Source of the DNA: an uncultured Coriobacteriaceae bacterium
GTDB taxonomy: Bacteria > Actinomycetota > Coriobacteriia > Coriobacteriales > Coriobacteriaceae
Assembly (NCBI GenBank): GCA_944321435.1
Contig: CALULH010000002.1
Location: forward strand, 177,809-241,808
Length of the DNA: 64,000 bases
Reading direction: 5' to 3'
The translations under genes were made by a program, and so were the position numbers. The notes below the pieces were generated by a model. The model was given only the letters and a program-made list of their open reading frames with translations. It ran no database searches and was not told the origin of the DNA. This document shows, one piece after another, positions 8,241 through 16,851 of this stretch; position 1 is the stretch's first letter; every line of letters starts with the position of its first letter.

Positions 8241-9197
8241 CTACTCCTTGGCGGCAAGCAGCGCGCGCATGCTGGCAACCCACCCGTCGATGGTCTTGCC
8301 GCGCGAAAGCAGCGTGCGGCCGGGGTGATGGCGCATCTCGTGGTCGAGCGCCTTCTGCACGCCGGGATGCGGCAGGCCGTTCTCCATCAGAATGAAGTTG
8401 TCCACCTTGCGACCCATGAGGAAGTCCGACGGGGCGTCGCCGATGGCCAGCCCCTCCTCCGGCTTGATGCCCATGATCTCCATGCAGCGGCGCACGCCCT
8501 TGCCCTTGGTGAGGCCCCGCGGAATGATGTGCAGGCTGCGGCAGCGCGTGCCGTCGTCGGGAATGGAGAGCGTGGTGGGCTTGGAAATGCGGTTGACGTA
8601 CCCGTTGTCCGCAAGCTCTAACGCCAGGCCGGACTCGTCCAAAATGGCGCGGAACTGATCGTCCGGTACATCGCCGCGGTAGGTGACGGTGACCTCGCGG
8701 TGCTTGTAGCCGGGCCCCATGTCGTTGTGGTACTCGATAAGCCCCTGCCAGCGCTCCAAGATCCTGCTGCAGATGCCGGTGCGCTCGATCACCTCATGCG
8801 GGGTGAGGCCGCTGGCGGAATCGTAGTGCATCTCGGCGGTGTAGTACGACCAGCGGTTGGCGCGCACGTCGGTCACGATGAGGCCGCCCATCTCGCCGAT
8901 ATAGGCGTTGAGGCCCAGGATGCGGCAGTCCTCGTGCAGCATGGAGCGGTTGCGGCCGCTGACGGGAATCACCTCCACGCCCGCCTGCTTGAGCTCCACG
9001 AGTACCTGCGGTAACGCGGCGGAGGGATTGCCCTCGCTGTCCGCCATGACCGTGGAGCCGGGCGCCAGCATGGTGCCGTCCAAGTCGGTGAAGACGTAGC
9101 GGATCTTGGCCAGGCGCTTCTTGAGCTCGCCCTCGGGGCGGGCGGGCAGCTGGGGCGGGGCGAGAAGCTCTGCGGCCGATGCGGCGGTTTCGGACAT
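8241..9197 (-). CDS. HAD superfamily (Cof/MPGP-like) phosphatase
   Basis: A 318-residue HAD-IIB phosphohydrolase. Motif I is VFTDLDGTML near residue 37. Motif II is PVSGRNRS. A C2-type cap follows, then TKGKGVRRCMEIMG with the motif III lysine and motif IV GLAIGDAPSDF. The last reads GDAPSDF rather than GDxxND but keeps the acidic pair. Substrate is unknown; relatives dephosphorylate sugar or polyol phosphates. Start ATG 9197 follows AAAGGACC. It is flanked on both sides by inverted-repeat elements and appears to be transcribed alone. Confidence 0.8.
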   Translation of the reverse strand: MSETAASAAELLAPPQLPARPEGELKKRLAKIRYVFTDLDGTMLAPGSTVMADSEGNPSAALPQVLVELKQAGVEVIPVSGRNRSMLHEDCRILGLNAYIGEMGGLIVTDVRANRWSYYTAEMHYDSASGLTPHEVIERTGICSRILERWQGLIEYHNDMGPGYKHREVTVTYRGDVPDDQFRAILDESGLALELADNGYVNRISKPTTLSIPDDGTRCRSLHIIPRGLTKGKGVRRCMEIMGIKPEEGLAIGDAPSDFLMGRKVDNFILMENGLPHPGVQKALDHEMRHHPGRTLLSRGKTIDGWVASMRALLAAKE

Positions 9198-9301
9198 GGG
9201 CGGTCCTTTCGTTGCGGTTTGCCCCTCTATTCTACCGATCCGGGCGCATCCGGACAGCTCGGACGGCCCCAAGTTGCGTAAAAGCGGGCCCGCCTTCACC
9301 A

Positions 9302-9419
9302 TTCCTGTTGTTTTGGGCTCCCCCTGTGAGTAGCACGCAGGCTTGAGAATGCAAAAGTCCTGGTAAACGACTCGGTGAAATTGCGGCTACTTGAGCTCAG
9401 GGGGCCAAACAACAGGAAC
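9302..9419. repeat. Imperfect inverted repeat element, about 38-nt arms
   Basis: The left arm (9302-9339) starts TTCCTGTTGTTTTGGG and ends GAGTAGCACGCA. The right arm (9381-9419) is its near reverse complement, ending GGCCAAACAACAGGAA. The 41-base centre has no gene. It lies between the HAD start and the rph stop, both minus strand, and may act as the rph 3' structure. Confidence 0.65.
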
Positions 9420-9484
9420 GATGCGGAACCGTGCGCACACGCCGCGCACGCATGCTGCATACGGCCCCACGCCGCCCGTTCCGG

Positions 9485-10225
9485 CTACTCCCGGAAGCCC
9501 GTTACCTGGTTCTGCAGGTCGATGAGCTCGGCGATGCCCTTCTGCCCCAGGTCGAGCAGGGTGTTCAGGCGGTCGCGCGAGAAGGGCGTGCGCTCGCCGG
9601 TGCCCTGGATCTCGATGAGCTCCCCGGACTCGGTGCCCACCAGGTTCATGTCCACCTCGGCATGGGAGTCTTCGCGGTAGTCCAGGTCGAGCAGCAGGCG
9701 GCCGTCCACCATGCCCATGGATACGGCGGCAACCTGGCCGGTAAGGGGAAGCCGCGGGATCTTGCCGGCCTCCACCCAGGTCATGAGCGCGTCGTGCAGC
9801 GCCACCCAGGCGCCAGTGATGCTGGCCGTGCGCGTGCCGCCATCAGCCTGGAGCACGTCGCAGTCCACGGTGACGGTGGACTCGCCCAGCGCGCGCATGT
9901 TGACCACGGTGCGCAGGCTGCGGCCGATAAGCCGCTCGATCTCCTGGCTGCGACCCTTGCGCTGCCCCACTTCGCGCTTGGTGCGGCGGTTGGTGCTGGC
10001 CGGCAGCATGGCGTACTCCGCCGTAACCCAGCCCTGGCGGCTGGCCTTGCGCCAACCCGGCACGCCGTCCTCGATGGTGGCGGCGCACAGCACGCGCGTA
10101 TCGCCGAACTCAACCAAGCATGAGCCCAGCGCGTTTTTCATCACGTTGCGCGTGAGCGTGACGGGCCTCAGCGCGTCCTCCGCGCGATCGCCGGAACGTT
10201 GGGCCTTGATGCTGTCGATAGCCAT
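9485..10225 (-). CDS. rph: Ribonuclease PH
   Basis: A 246-residue phosphorolytic 3'-5' exonuclease that trims tRNA 3' ends. The family blocks are all present: LTRNVMKNALGSCLVEFGDT, GWVTAEYAMLPASTNRR, RSQEIERLIGRSLRTVV, DCDVLQADGGTRTASITGAW, and the catalytic end VDMNLVGTESGELIEIQGTGE. Start ATG 10225 follows GAAAGAGG. It is downstream of murI on the same strand with a 226-base gap, so co-transcription is possible but not certain. Confidence 0.97.
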   Translation of the reverse strand: MAIDSIKAQRSGDRAEDALRPVTLTRNVMKNALGSCLVEFGDTRVLCAATIEDGVPGWRKASRQGWVTAEYAMLPASTNRRTKREVGQRKGRSQEIERLIGRSLRTVVNMRALGESTVTVDCDVLQADGGTRTASITGAWVALHDALMTWVEAGKIPRLPLTGQVAAVSMGMVDGRLLLDLDYREDSHAEVDMNLVGTESGELIEIQGTGERTPFSRDRLNTLLDLGQKGIAELIDLQNQVTGFRE

Positions 10226-10451
10226 AGGAAACCTCTTTCGTTGCAGATAGGGATACGTACTTCAAAAGGACGTTGCGGCCGGGCAGGCGAGCACCACCTC
10301 GCGGGCGGGCGGCGCGGGCGTCAAAGCTCCGCCGCGCGCAACCGAAACGCGGCGGGAACGCCGGCGGGCCGCGCGCCCCTCGCCTGCCTGGGGCGCCGCC
10401 GCCGGCCAGCGCGCCTCTCGATCGCCTGCCGAACAGCCGGCGCGGCGGCCC

Positions 10452-11360
10452 TTACGCGCGCAGCTCCTCCAACTCGCCCAGCTCGATATGCTCGATGCTG
10501 CGCAGCGGCTTGCCGAAGATGAAGCTGCCCGCCACGGCAAACGAGGTAATGTTCTCGGACGTTGTGGCAAACCGGTGCCGCGCCAGCGCATCGGCGCCCG
10601 CAAGCTGCTCGCGGCGGCGCAGGATCTCGATAAGCTCGGCGGTGGTCTCCTCTGCAGAGGACACGATCCTCACGTCCGGGCCCATCGCCTCGTGAATGGG
10701 AGCCGCCAGCAGCGGGAAGTGCGTGCAGCCCAGCACTACGGTGTCGACGCCCTGCCCCCTCAGCGGCTGGGTCACCTGGCGCGCCAGCCCGCGCACCGCC
10801 GGCGTCATGAACACGCTTCGGTCGTCGAACCAGTCCTGGTTGAGCCGGTCGCCCGAGGCGAGCGCGTCCTCCACTACGTCAACGAACACGCTGGCCGGGC
10901 ACCCGAACACGCGCACCCCCGCGTCCAGGTCCTGGATGGCGCGGGTGTACGCGCCGGACTCCACCGTCAGGTTGGTGGCGAGCACTCCCACCCGTCGCGT
11001 GCGGGTGGTGTGCACCGCGGCGCGCGCGCCGGGCGCGATAACGCCGATCACGGGCACGTCGAAGGTCTGCTGTGCCACCTTGAGCGCAGAGGCCGTGGCC
11101 GTGTTGCACGCGATCACTATGATCTTGACCCCGCGCTCGACAAGCCAGCTGCCCGCCTGCAGCGTAAAGGTGCGCACCTCCTCCTGGGTGCGCACGCCGT
11201 ACGGGCAGCGCTTGGTATCGCCCACATAGTAGATGGACTCGTGGGGCAGCGCCGTCGCAATGGCGCGCGCCACCGTCAGCCCGCCGATCCCCGAGTCAAA
11301 GACACCGATGGGGCGCCGGTTCACCGGAAGATGCCCCAGGTCAGCCGCAGCCATAGCCAT
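10452..11360 (-). CDS. murI: Glutamate racemase
   Basis: MurI makes D-glutamate for the second position of the peptidoglycan stem peptide. The 302-residue chain has GVFDSGIGGLTV, YVGDTKRCPYG, IIVIACNTATASAL with the first catalytic cysteine, and DTVVLGCTHFPLL with the second. Both catalytic Cys and both Asp/Glu partners are present. I prefer ATG 11360, preceded by AAGGTGAAG; ATG 11384 would add eight residues. The -10 TATAAT at 11445-11450 lies just after the stop of the upstream HAD gene. Confidence 0.95.
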   Translation of the reverse strand: MAMAAADLGHLPVNRRPIGVFDSGIGGLTVARAIATALPHESIYYVGDTKRCPYGVRTQEEVRTFTLQAGSWLVERGVKIIVIACNTATASALKVAQQTFDVPVIGVIAPGARAAVHTTRTRRVGVLATNLTVESGAYTRAIQDLDAGVRVFGCPASVFVDVVEDALASGDRLNQDWFDDRSVFMTPAVRGLARQVTQPLRGQGVDTVVLGCTHFPLLAAPIHEAMGPDVRIVSSAEETTAELIEILRRREQLAGADALARHRFATTSENITSFAVAGSFIFGKPLRSIEHIELGELEELRA

Positions 11361-11444
11361 AGCGCTCTTCACCTTCGGTCGCATAGGTACAGAAAGCCGC
11401 CGGCAGGGGGGCGACAAACCCCGCGCCGCCGGCTGTGCGCATTT

Positions 11445-11450
11445 ATTATA
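11445..11450 (-). promoter_or_regulatory. murI: Candidate -10 box for murI
   Basis: Minus-strand TATAAT, 85 bases before the murI start and 20 bases past the end of the upstream HAD gene. The -35 region would fall inside the end of that gene and matches poorly (GTAGGC). Confidence 0.45.
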
Positions 11451-11469
11451 GCGATAAGCGCGCCAGCGC

Positions 11470-12345
11470 CTACCGTGCGGCCTTTGCGGCGAGCACCCGC
11501 TCGGCCACCTTGACCACGCCCGCCTCGGTGTTGGCCGGGGCCACGTAGCGCGCGTAGGCCTCCATGCCCGGCGTGGCGTTGGCGACCATGAAGCCAAAGC
11601 CGGCGGTGGCGAGCATCTCCTTGTCGTTGAAGGTGTCGCCGAAGGCCATCATGTCGGCCACGTCGATACCCAGGGCCTCGCCCACGTGGCGCAGTCCCGC
11701 GCCCTTGTCCACGCCCGGCATCATCACGTCGATCCACATGGGGCCGCTCGTCGAAGCGGACAGGCCGTCCACCAGGCCGCTCTTCTGCAGGTCGGCAAAG
11801 TGCTCGCGCGCCGTGTTGTCGTGGAAGAAGATCGTGAACTTGTTGGCGGGAACGTCCACCTGCTCCAGGTCGTCCACAAAGTTGATCTCATGGTAGAACG
11901 TGCGGTAATCGGGCTCGAACCGCTCGTCGCGCTTCTCGATATAGGCCGCGTCGTAACCGCACACGTTGCCCGAGCCGGCGGTCTCATGCACGTAGCGCGC
12001 CAAGCGGCGGTACACCTCGGTGGGCATGACGCTCTTGTAGAGGACCTTGTCGCCCAGCATGATGAGGCCGCCGTTGTCGCCCACCAAGATCACGCGGTCC
12101 AGGTAGTCGCGGAACATGTTGCGCAGCGTGTAGACCGGGCGCCCGCTAGCGGCCGCAAAGTAAACGCCCTGCTCGTGCAGGCGGTCGAGAAGATCCTCGA
12201 AACCCTGCGGCAGATCCCCGTTGTCATCCAACAGGGTGCGGTCCATGTCCGAGGCGATAAGCCTCACGTCGGCCAGCGCGCGCCCCTCCGGCGTCACCAG
12301 CCCCTCGAGGTCGGTGGGCGTGAACAGCGTGTTGTCTGCGGGCAT
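11470..12345 (-). CDS. Cof-type HAD-IIB phosphatase
   Basis: A 291-residue HAD phosphatase. Motif I is LIASDMDRTLLDD: the usual glycine of DxDGT is replaced by arginine, while both aspartates remain. AAASGRP is motif II. The C2 cap is followed by the motif III lysine in GVDKGAGLRHV and motif IV AFGDTFNDKEML. Start ATG 12345 follows GGGGAGGATC. A possible -10 box TAAAAT is at 12403-12408. Substrate unknown. It is divergent from the zinc efflux cluster. Confidence 0.82.
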   Translation of the reverse strand: MPADNTLFTPTDLEGLVTPEGRALADVRLIASDMDRTLLDDNGDLPQGFEDLLDRLHEQGVYFAAASGRPVYTLRNMFRDYLDRVILVGDNGGLIMLGDKVLYKSVMPTEVYRRLARYVHETAGSGNVCGYDAAYIEKRDERFEPDYRTFYHEINFVDDLEQVDVPANKFTIFFHDNTAREHFADLQKSGLVDGLSASTSGPMWIDVMMPGVDKGAGLRHVGEALGIDVADMMAFGDTFNDKEMLATAGFGFMVANATPGMEAYARYVAPANTEAGVVKVAERVLAAKAAR

Positions 12346-12477
12346 GCGGATCCTCCCCTCCTGCGCGCGGCCAACGGCCGGCGCCGTGTGCGTTCCGGCG
12401 CAATTTTACCCTAGATGCCCCGCTCGCGCCGTGTTTTGGCACGTTGGGCGAAAATCGCATCTTTTTACCCTTCTCCC

Positions 12478-12526
12478 TTGACATATGAGCGTTCATTCAC
12501 ATAATGAGACATGAACAGTTGTTCAT
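12478..12526 (+). promoter_or_regulatory. Promoter and two operators of the zinc efflux operon
   Basis: TTGACA (12478-12483), a 16-base spacer and CATAAT (12500-12505) form the best promoter in the window. A strong palindrome ATGAACAGTTGTTCAT (12511-12526) covers the start point, and a degenerate copy (ATGAGCGTTCAT, 12485-12496) lies between -35 and -10. The palindrome matches the SmtB/ArsR operator core TGAACA-N2-TGTTCA, so the repressor encoded 19 bases downstream should bind here. The same core also satisfies GAAC-N4-GTTC of Gram-positive LexA sites; the context favours the metal repressor. Confidence 0.8.
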
Positions 12527-12544
12527 ACGTTGAAAGGTTGAACG

Positions 12545-12964
12545 ATGGCTGAAGACACCTCCCCATCCGTTCGCAACCAGGCGGCGGACGCATCGCCTGC
12601 CGCCACCGCCGAACCCGCAGCCTCCCCCGCGACCGAGGGCCCCTCCCTTCAGACCTCCGCGGACCACGTCGAGCGCTGCATGCCCAACGAGGAGCTCCTC
12701 TACGATCTGGCCGACCTGTTCAAGGTCTTCAGCGACACCACCCGCATCAAGATCCTCTACTCCCTCATGGACACCCCGCTCTCGGTGGGCGACATCGCCG
12801 AGACCGTGGGCGCAACCCAAAGCGCCGTGAGCCATCAGCTGCGCATCCTCAAGCAGGCGCGCCTGGTGCGCTTCAACCGCGACGGCCGCAGCGTCATCTA
12901 CTCGCTCGCCGACGACCACGTGCACACCATGCTCGCCCAGGGCATGACCCACATCTGCGAGTAG
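12545..12964 (+). CDS. ArsR/SmtB-family zinc-responsive repressor
   Basis: A 139-residue winged-helix metalloregulator with a 40-residue Ala/Pro-rich N-terminal extension. The DNA-binding block LFKVFSDTTRIKILYSL, then VGDIAETVGATQSAVSHQLR, is typical. The C-terminal helix has Asp123, His125, His136 and Glu139, exactly the spacing (DxH, 10, H, 2, E) of the alpha-5 zinc site of SmtB and CzrA. It should leave DNA when zinc binds. Cys45 near the N-terminus may be a vestige of the alpha-3N site. GTTGAAAGG precedes the ATG. It heads a cluster with an HMA protein and a P1B-ATPase. Confidence 0.9.
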   Translation: MAEDTSPSVRNQAADASPAATAEPAASPATEGPSLQTSADHVERCMPNEELLYDLADLFKVFSDTTRIKILYSLMDTPLSVGDIAETVGATQSAVSHQLRILKQARLVRFNRDGRSVIYSLADDHVHTMLAQGMTHICE

Positions 12965-12965
12965 G

Positions 12966-13092
12966 GCGAGAAGAGCCCCCGCTACGGCGCGTGCCGGGCC
13001 CTCCGGTCCCCCGCCCTCCCGCGCGCTCAGGGGCGCCGCGGGGCAATCGGGATCAGATGGCCGCGCGAGCGCCGTAGCAGGAGTTCTTCTCC
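12966..13092 (+). repeat. Long imperfect inverted repeat in the zinc operon
   Basis: Starting at the repressor stop codon, GCTACGGCGC (12981-12990) pairs exactly with GCGCCGTAGC (13069-13078). The flanks GAGAAGAG and TTCTTCTCC extend the arms to about 26 nt with mismatches. There is no T-run, so it is not a simple terminator. It could tune expression of the downstream genes or protect the repressor mRNA. Confidence 0.6.
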
Positions 13093-13133
13093 ACCGGAAA
13101 AACGCGCCCCAGGCGCTGACGAAAGGACCAGAC

Positions 13134-13355
13134 ATGCGTAAGTCATTCAAGCTCGACGAGATCGATTGCGCCAACTGCGCCCAGAAGCTTGAGGACGCCA
13201 TCAAGAAGCTCGAGGGCGTGGCCGATGCGCGCGTGAACTTCATGACGCAGAAGCTGACGCTCACCACTGCCGAGGACGCCGACTTTGACGAGGTGCTCGA
13301 GCGCGTGGTCAACCTCGCCGCGGATATCGAGCCCGACTGCGAGATTTTGCGCTAG
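13134..13355 (+). CDS. Free-standing heavy-metal-associated (HMA) domain protein
   Basis: A 73-residue ferredoxin-like HMA domain with the metal-binding loop IDCANCAQKLEDAI at residues 10-23 (Cys12, Cys15). P1B-ATPases usually carry this domain at their own N-terminus; the ATPase encoded 238 bases downstream lacks it, so this protein probably supplies the metal-delivery domain in trans. GAAAGGACC precedes the ATG. It lies between two long inverted repeats. Confidence 0.88.
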   Translation: MRKSFKLDEIDCANCAQKLEDAIKKLEGVADARVNFMTQKLTLTTAEDADFDEVLERVVNLAADIEPDCEILR

Positions 13356-13373
13356 CGCTTGATTGGTCCCATA

Positions 13374-13488
13374 CGGCGGGGACCCGGTCGTTGGCTGGCG
13401 CTCATAATCGCCTCGCTTTCTTTTGCTCGCTTCGCTTTGCAAAAGGCTCGGCTCCAAATCGCGCCAGCCAACGACCGGGTCCCCGCCG
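13374..13488 (+). repeat. 28-bp perfect stem hairpin between HMA and ATPase genes
   Basis: Positions 13374-13401 and 13461-13488 are perfect reverse complements (28 bp, beginning CGGCGGGGACCCGG). The 59-base loop contains a second stem TTTTGC/GCAAAA around CTCGCTTCGCTT, resembling the GGGCTTCGC loop of the elements at 15.5 and 18.2 kb. It stands inside the operon, 18 bases after the HMA stop. Confidence 0.85.
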
Positions 13489-13593
13489 CCACATTCTTGC
13501 ACGGGTAGCGGGGCCGGAAGGGCTGTGCGCGCTGTTATCTACGTAGCAACTCTTCTCTTTTCCCTCATTTCTCTTATAGAAAGGAGCATCGCG

Positions 13594-15504
13594 GTGAACA
13601 AGAAGCAAAAGCGGTGGCGCAACCGCATCCTCGTCGCGCTCGCCATCTTTGTCGCGGTGTACGTTGTTGAGGAGACAGGCGTGCTCACGCGGCTCTTCGG
13701 CACGCCGGGAGACGTGTACGCGAGCTTTGCGCTGTTCCTCGTTCCCTACCTTATTGCCGGGCACGACGTTCTCACCAAGGCGTGGCGCAACATTCGCCGC
13801 GGCGAGGCGTTTGACGAGGCGTTCCTCATGACGGTGGCCACTATCGGCGCGTTTGCGATGGTGTTTTTCCCCGAAACCGAGCCGCATATGGCCGAGGGTG
13901 CGGCTGTAATGCTGTTCTACCAGGTAGGCGAGCTGTTCCAGAGCTACGCCGTGGGCAAGAGCCGCAAGTCCATCGCCGACATGATGGACATTGCGCCTGA
14001 CTACGCCAACATCGAGCAGGACGGCCAGCTAGTTGAGGTGGATCCGGACGAGGTGGCCGTAGGCAGCGTGATCGTGGTGAAGCCCGGCGAGCGCGTGCCG
14101 ATCGACGGCGTGGTGGTTGAGGGCGCAAGCCAGCTGGACGCCGCCGCCCTTACCGGCGAGAGCATGCCGCGCCACGTCGAGGCGGGCGCCGAGATCATCT
14201 CGGGCTGCATCAACATGACGGGCACCCTGCGCGTGCGCACCACCAAGCCCTTTGGCGAGTCCACCGTAAGCCGCATCCTGGAGCTGGTGGAAAACGCCAG
14301 CGAGAAGAAGGCCCGGACCGAGAACTTCATCACCCGCTTTGCCCGCGTCTACACCCCCACCGTGTGCGTCGCCGCGCTGGCGCTTGCCGTGGTGCCGCCG
14401 CTTCTGGGCATGGGAGCCTGGAGCGACTGGATCCTGCGCGGCCTCACGTTCCTCGTAGTGAGCTGCCCGTGCGCGCTTGTCATCAGCGTGCCGCTCAGCT
14501 TCTTCGGCGGCATTGGCGGCGCCTCCAAGCTGGGCATTTTGGTAAAGGGCTCCAACTACCTTGAGCAGCTGGCCCACGTCGACACCGTGGTGTTCGACAA
14601 AACCGGCACGCTGACCTCGGGCACGTTCAACGTGGTGGCGGTGCATGCCGAGAAGGGCTTCACCGAGGACGAGGTGCTTGCCTGTGCCGCGCACGCCGAG
14701 GCCTTCAGCGACCACCCCATTGCCGTATCGGTGCGCGCGGCGTACCCCGGCAAGGTAGACCAGGCCCGCGTGGGCAACGCGCAAGAAGAGTCGGGCCACG
14801 GCGTGTCTGCCACGGTTGACGGCCATGCGGTGCTGGTGGGCAACGACAAGCTCATGCGCGAGCACGGCGGCACCTGGCACGAGTGCGAGCTCACCGGAAC
14901 CGTGCTGCACGTTATGGTGGACGGCGCGTACGCCGGGCACATTGTGATTGCCGACGTGGTGAAGCCGGACGCCGCCGAGACCATCCGCAGCCTGCACGCC
15001 GCCGGCGTCAAAAAGTGCGTCATGCTCACCGGCGACCGCCAAGACGTCGCCGAGGCCGTTGCCAGCGAGCTGGGCCTGGACGAGGTGCACGCGCAGCTTT
15101 TGCCCGAGGACAAGGTCAACGCGGTGGAGAAGCTCCTGGCCCAGGAGCGCGAGGGCGGCAAGCTTGCCTTTGTGGGCGACGGCATCAACGACGCGCCCGT
15201 GCTCACCCGCGCCGACGTGGGCATCGCCATGGGTGCCATGGGATCGGACGCGGCCATCGAGGCGGCGGACATCGTACTGATGGACGACAAACCTTCAAAC
15301 ATCGCCCGCGCCATGGATGTTGCCCGCAAGACCATGCGCATTGTGTGGCAGAACATCGTGTTCGCCATCGGCGTGAAGGTGCTGATCTTGGTGCTGGCCG
15401 CCTTCGGCATGGCCAACATGTGGCTCGCGGTCTTTGGCGACGTGGGCGTGGCGGTTATCGCCATCCTCAACGCCATGCGCTGCATGAACGTCAAGAACGT
15501 GTAG
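13594..15504 (+). CDS. Zinc/cadmium/lead-exporting P1B-type ATPase
   Basis: A 636-residue P-type ATPase that pumps divalent soft metals out of the cell. Landmarks: TGES 187-190, CPC transmembrane site 291-293, phosphorylation loop DKTGT 335-339, SDHP 372-375, GDGIND 528-533. GVK (Lys595) and FGDVG (Asp616) in the last two helices mark the Zn/Cd/Pb group rather than copper. It has no N-terminal HMA or Cys-rich domain; that role is taken by the small gene upstream. I chose GTG 13594 because GAAAGGAGC precedes it; the open frame continues upstream only through the hairpin. Confidence 0.93.
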   Translation: MNKKQKRWRNRILVALAIFVAVYVVEETGVLTRLFGTPGDVYASFALFLVPYLIAGHDVLTKAWRNIRRGEAFDEAFLMTVATIGAFAMVFFPETEPHMAEGAAVMLFYQVGELFQSYAVGKSRKSIADMMDIAPDYANIEQDGQLVEVDPDEVAVGSVIVVKPGERVPIDGVVVEGASQLDAAALTGESMPRHVEAGAEIISGCINMTGTLRVRTTKPFGESTVSRILELVENASEKKARTENFITRFARVYTPTVCVAALALAVVPPLLGMGAWSDWILRGLTFLVVSCPCALVISVPLSFFGGIGGASKLGILVKGSNYLEQLAHVDTVVFDKTGTLTSGTFNVVAVHAEKGFTEDEVLACAAHAEAFSDHPIAVSVRAAYPGKVDQARVGNAQEESGHGVSATVDGHAVLVGNDKLMREHGGTWHECELTGTVLHVMVDGAYAGHIVIADVVKPDAAETIRSLHAAGVKKCVMLTGDRQDVAEAVASELGLDEVHAQLLPEDKVNAVEKLLAQEREGGKLAFVGDGINDAPVLTRADVGIAMGAMGSDAAIEAADIVLMDDKPSNIARAMDVARKTMRIVWQNIVFAIGVKVLILVLAAFGMANMWLAVFGDVGVAVIAILNAMRCMNVKNV

Positions 15505-15515
15505 CGCCTCCCTCC

Positions 15516-15579
15516 GGGTCCTGCCTGTTGCCTACGGGATGTGGGCTTTGCAAACATCCCTCGGCAACAGGCAGGACCC
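15516..15579. repeat. Palindromic element, family A copy 1
   Basis: A 17-bp perfect outer stem (GGGTCCTGCCTGTTGCC, 15516-15532; complement 15563-15579) and a 7-bp inner stem GGGATGT/ACATCCC enclose the 11-nt loop GGGCTTTGCAA. It begins 11 bases after the ATPase stop. Confidence 0.85.
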
Positions 15580-15614
15580 TTGCGCGTTCACCGCTCTTGA
15601 ATGAGGGATGGGAA

Positions 15615-15675
15615 GGCCGGGCCGTTACCGTAAGGGCGTGGGCTCCGCAAACGCCCTTACGGTAACGGCCCGGCC
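15615..15675. repeat. Palindromic element, family A copy 2
   Basis: A perfect 25-bp stem (15615-15639 with 15651-15675, starting GGCCGGGCCGTTACCG) closes an 11-nt loop GGGCTCCGCAA. It is 35 bases after copy 1, with an unrelated stem but nearly the same loop. Confidence 0.88.
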
Positions 15676-15754
15676 CTTTGCGTGTGGGCACCCTCATCCC
15701 CCTCCCCTTGTGGGCTGGTACACGGGGAGGACCTATGAGGGGAAGGGGTGCGCC

Positions 15755-16651
15755 ATGAATATGCTTAAGCGGCTTCAGCGCATGGAGGGGTTCACCGCGC
15801 AGGAGCGCGCGGTGGCCGCAGGCATCTTAGAAGACCCCGAGCTGTTTTTACGCGAGAACGGCAAGCAGACGGCGAAGCGATGCTATGTGTCGCAGGCAAC
15901 GCTGTACCGTCTGTGCGAGAAGGTCGGCTGCGCGGGGCTCGCGGACCTCAAGCTCGCCGTCACGCGCGCCATCGAGAGCTACCGCAGCGAAGACCCGGAC
16001 TTTGACTTCAGCTTCCCCATCAAGCCCGACGAGTCGATCCCTCAGGTCGTGCACGGCCTGCATGCGGCTTATCAGCAGACGATCATTGCCACGCGCAACC
16101 TGCTGGACGAGCACGAAATCGAGCGCAGCGTGCAGGCGCTCCACGCCGCGCAGCGCATCGACGTCTACACCTCTGCCGGCAACGTCAACAACGCGCGGAA
16201 CTTTGCCTACCAGATGCGCGAGATCGGCGTGCCCGTCAACGTGCCCCTGGAGGAGTACGAGCTACGTCTGAGCGCCGCCGCCAGCGATGAGACCCACCTG
16301 GGCATCGTGATCTCCATGGCAGGATATGGCCTGTTGATGGAGAGCGTAGCGCGCGTGCTGGCGCGCTCCGGCACGCCCGTTTTGCTTATCTCAGCCGAGG
16401 CGCCCACCCCGCTCGACCAGTACGCAACCTACCACCTGCGCGTCCCCACCTGCGAGAACGACTACCACAAGATCGCACCGTTCTCTACCCGCCTGGCGCT
16501 GCTCTACCTCATGGACCTGCTCTTTGACTGCTACTTCGAGGCAGATCACTACCGCATCCTGGCACGCAAGATGTCCTACTTCGACGACGTAGTAGACAGT
16601 GCCGGCCCCGGGCTGCGCAAGGAGGCGCGCGAGGCCACGCTGCATCCGTAA
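15755..16651 (+). CDS. MurR/RpiR-family transcriptional regulator
   Basis: A 298-residue regulator with an N-terminal RpiR helix-turn-helix (MNMLKRLQRMEGFTAQERAV, then AKRCYVSQATLYRLCEKVGC) and a C-terminal SIS sugar-phosphate domain (about 125-260; TSAGNVNNARNFAYQM and LGIVISMAGYGLLMESVA). The family senses phosphosugars. No sugar gene adjoins it, so its target is unknown. Start ATG 15755 follows GGGGAAGGGG. It is separated from the zinc ATPase by two family A palindromes and is probably transcribed independently. Confidence 0.85.
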   Translation: MNMLKRLQRMEGFTAQERAVAAGILEDPELFLRENGKQTAKRCYVSQATLYRLCEKVGCAGLADLKLAVTRAIESYRSEDPDFDFSFPIKPDESIPQVVHGLHAAYQQTIIATRNLLDEHEIERSVQALHAAQRIDVYTSAGNVNNARNFAYQMREIGVPVNVPLEEYELRLSAAASDETHLGIVISMAGYGLLMESVARVLARSGTPVLLISAEAPTPLDQYATYHLRVPTCENDYHKIAPFSTRLALLYLMDLLFDCYFEADHYRILARKMSYFDDVVDSAGPGLRKEAREATLHP

Positions 16652-16851
16652 ACACCAGACGGAGATGTTATATGCGTCGGAGTTACGTTGACTCCGATGG
16701 AAACGCCCCACCGTGCTCGCATGAACGCGGGTCTCGCCCGGACGGGTTACGGGACCGCCGTTATCACTCGCGCCACCGGTATGCCAACGCGGAATCTGCG
16801 GTAGAGTAGACGTTGTTGGAAGCAGTACGCATGCGGCGGAAGGACATTCCC

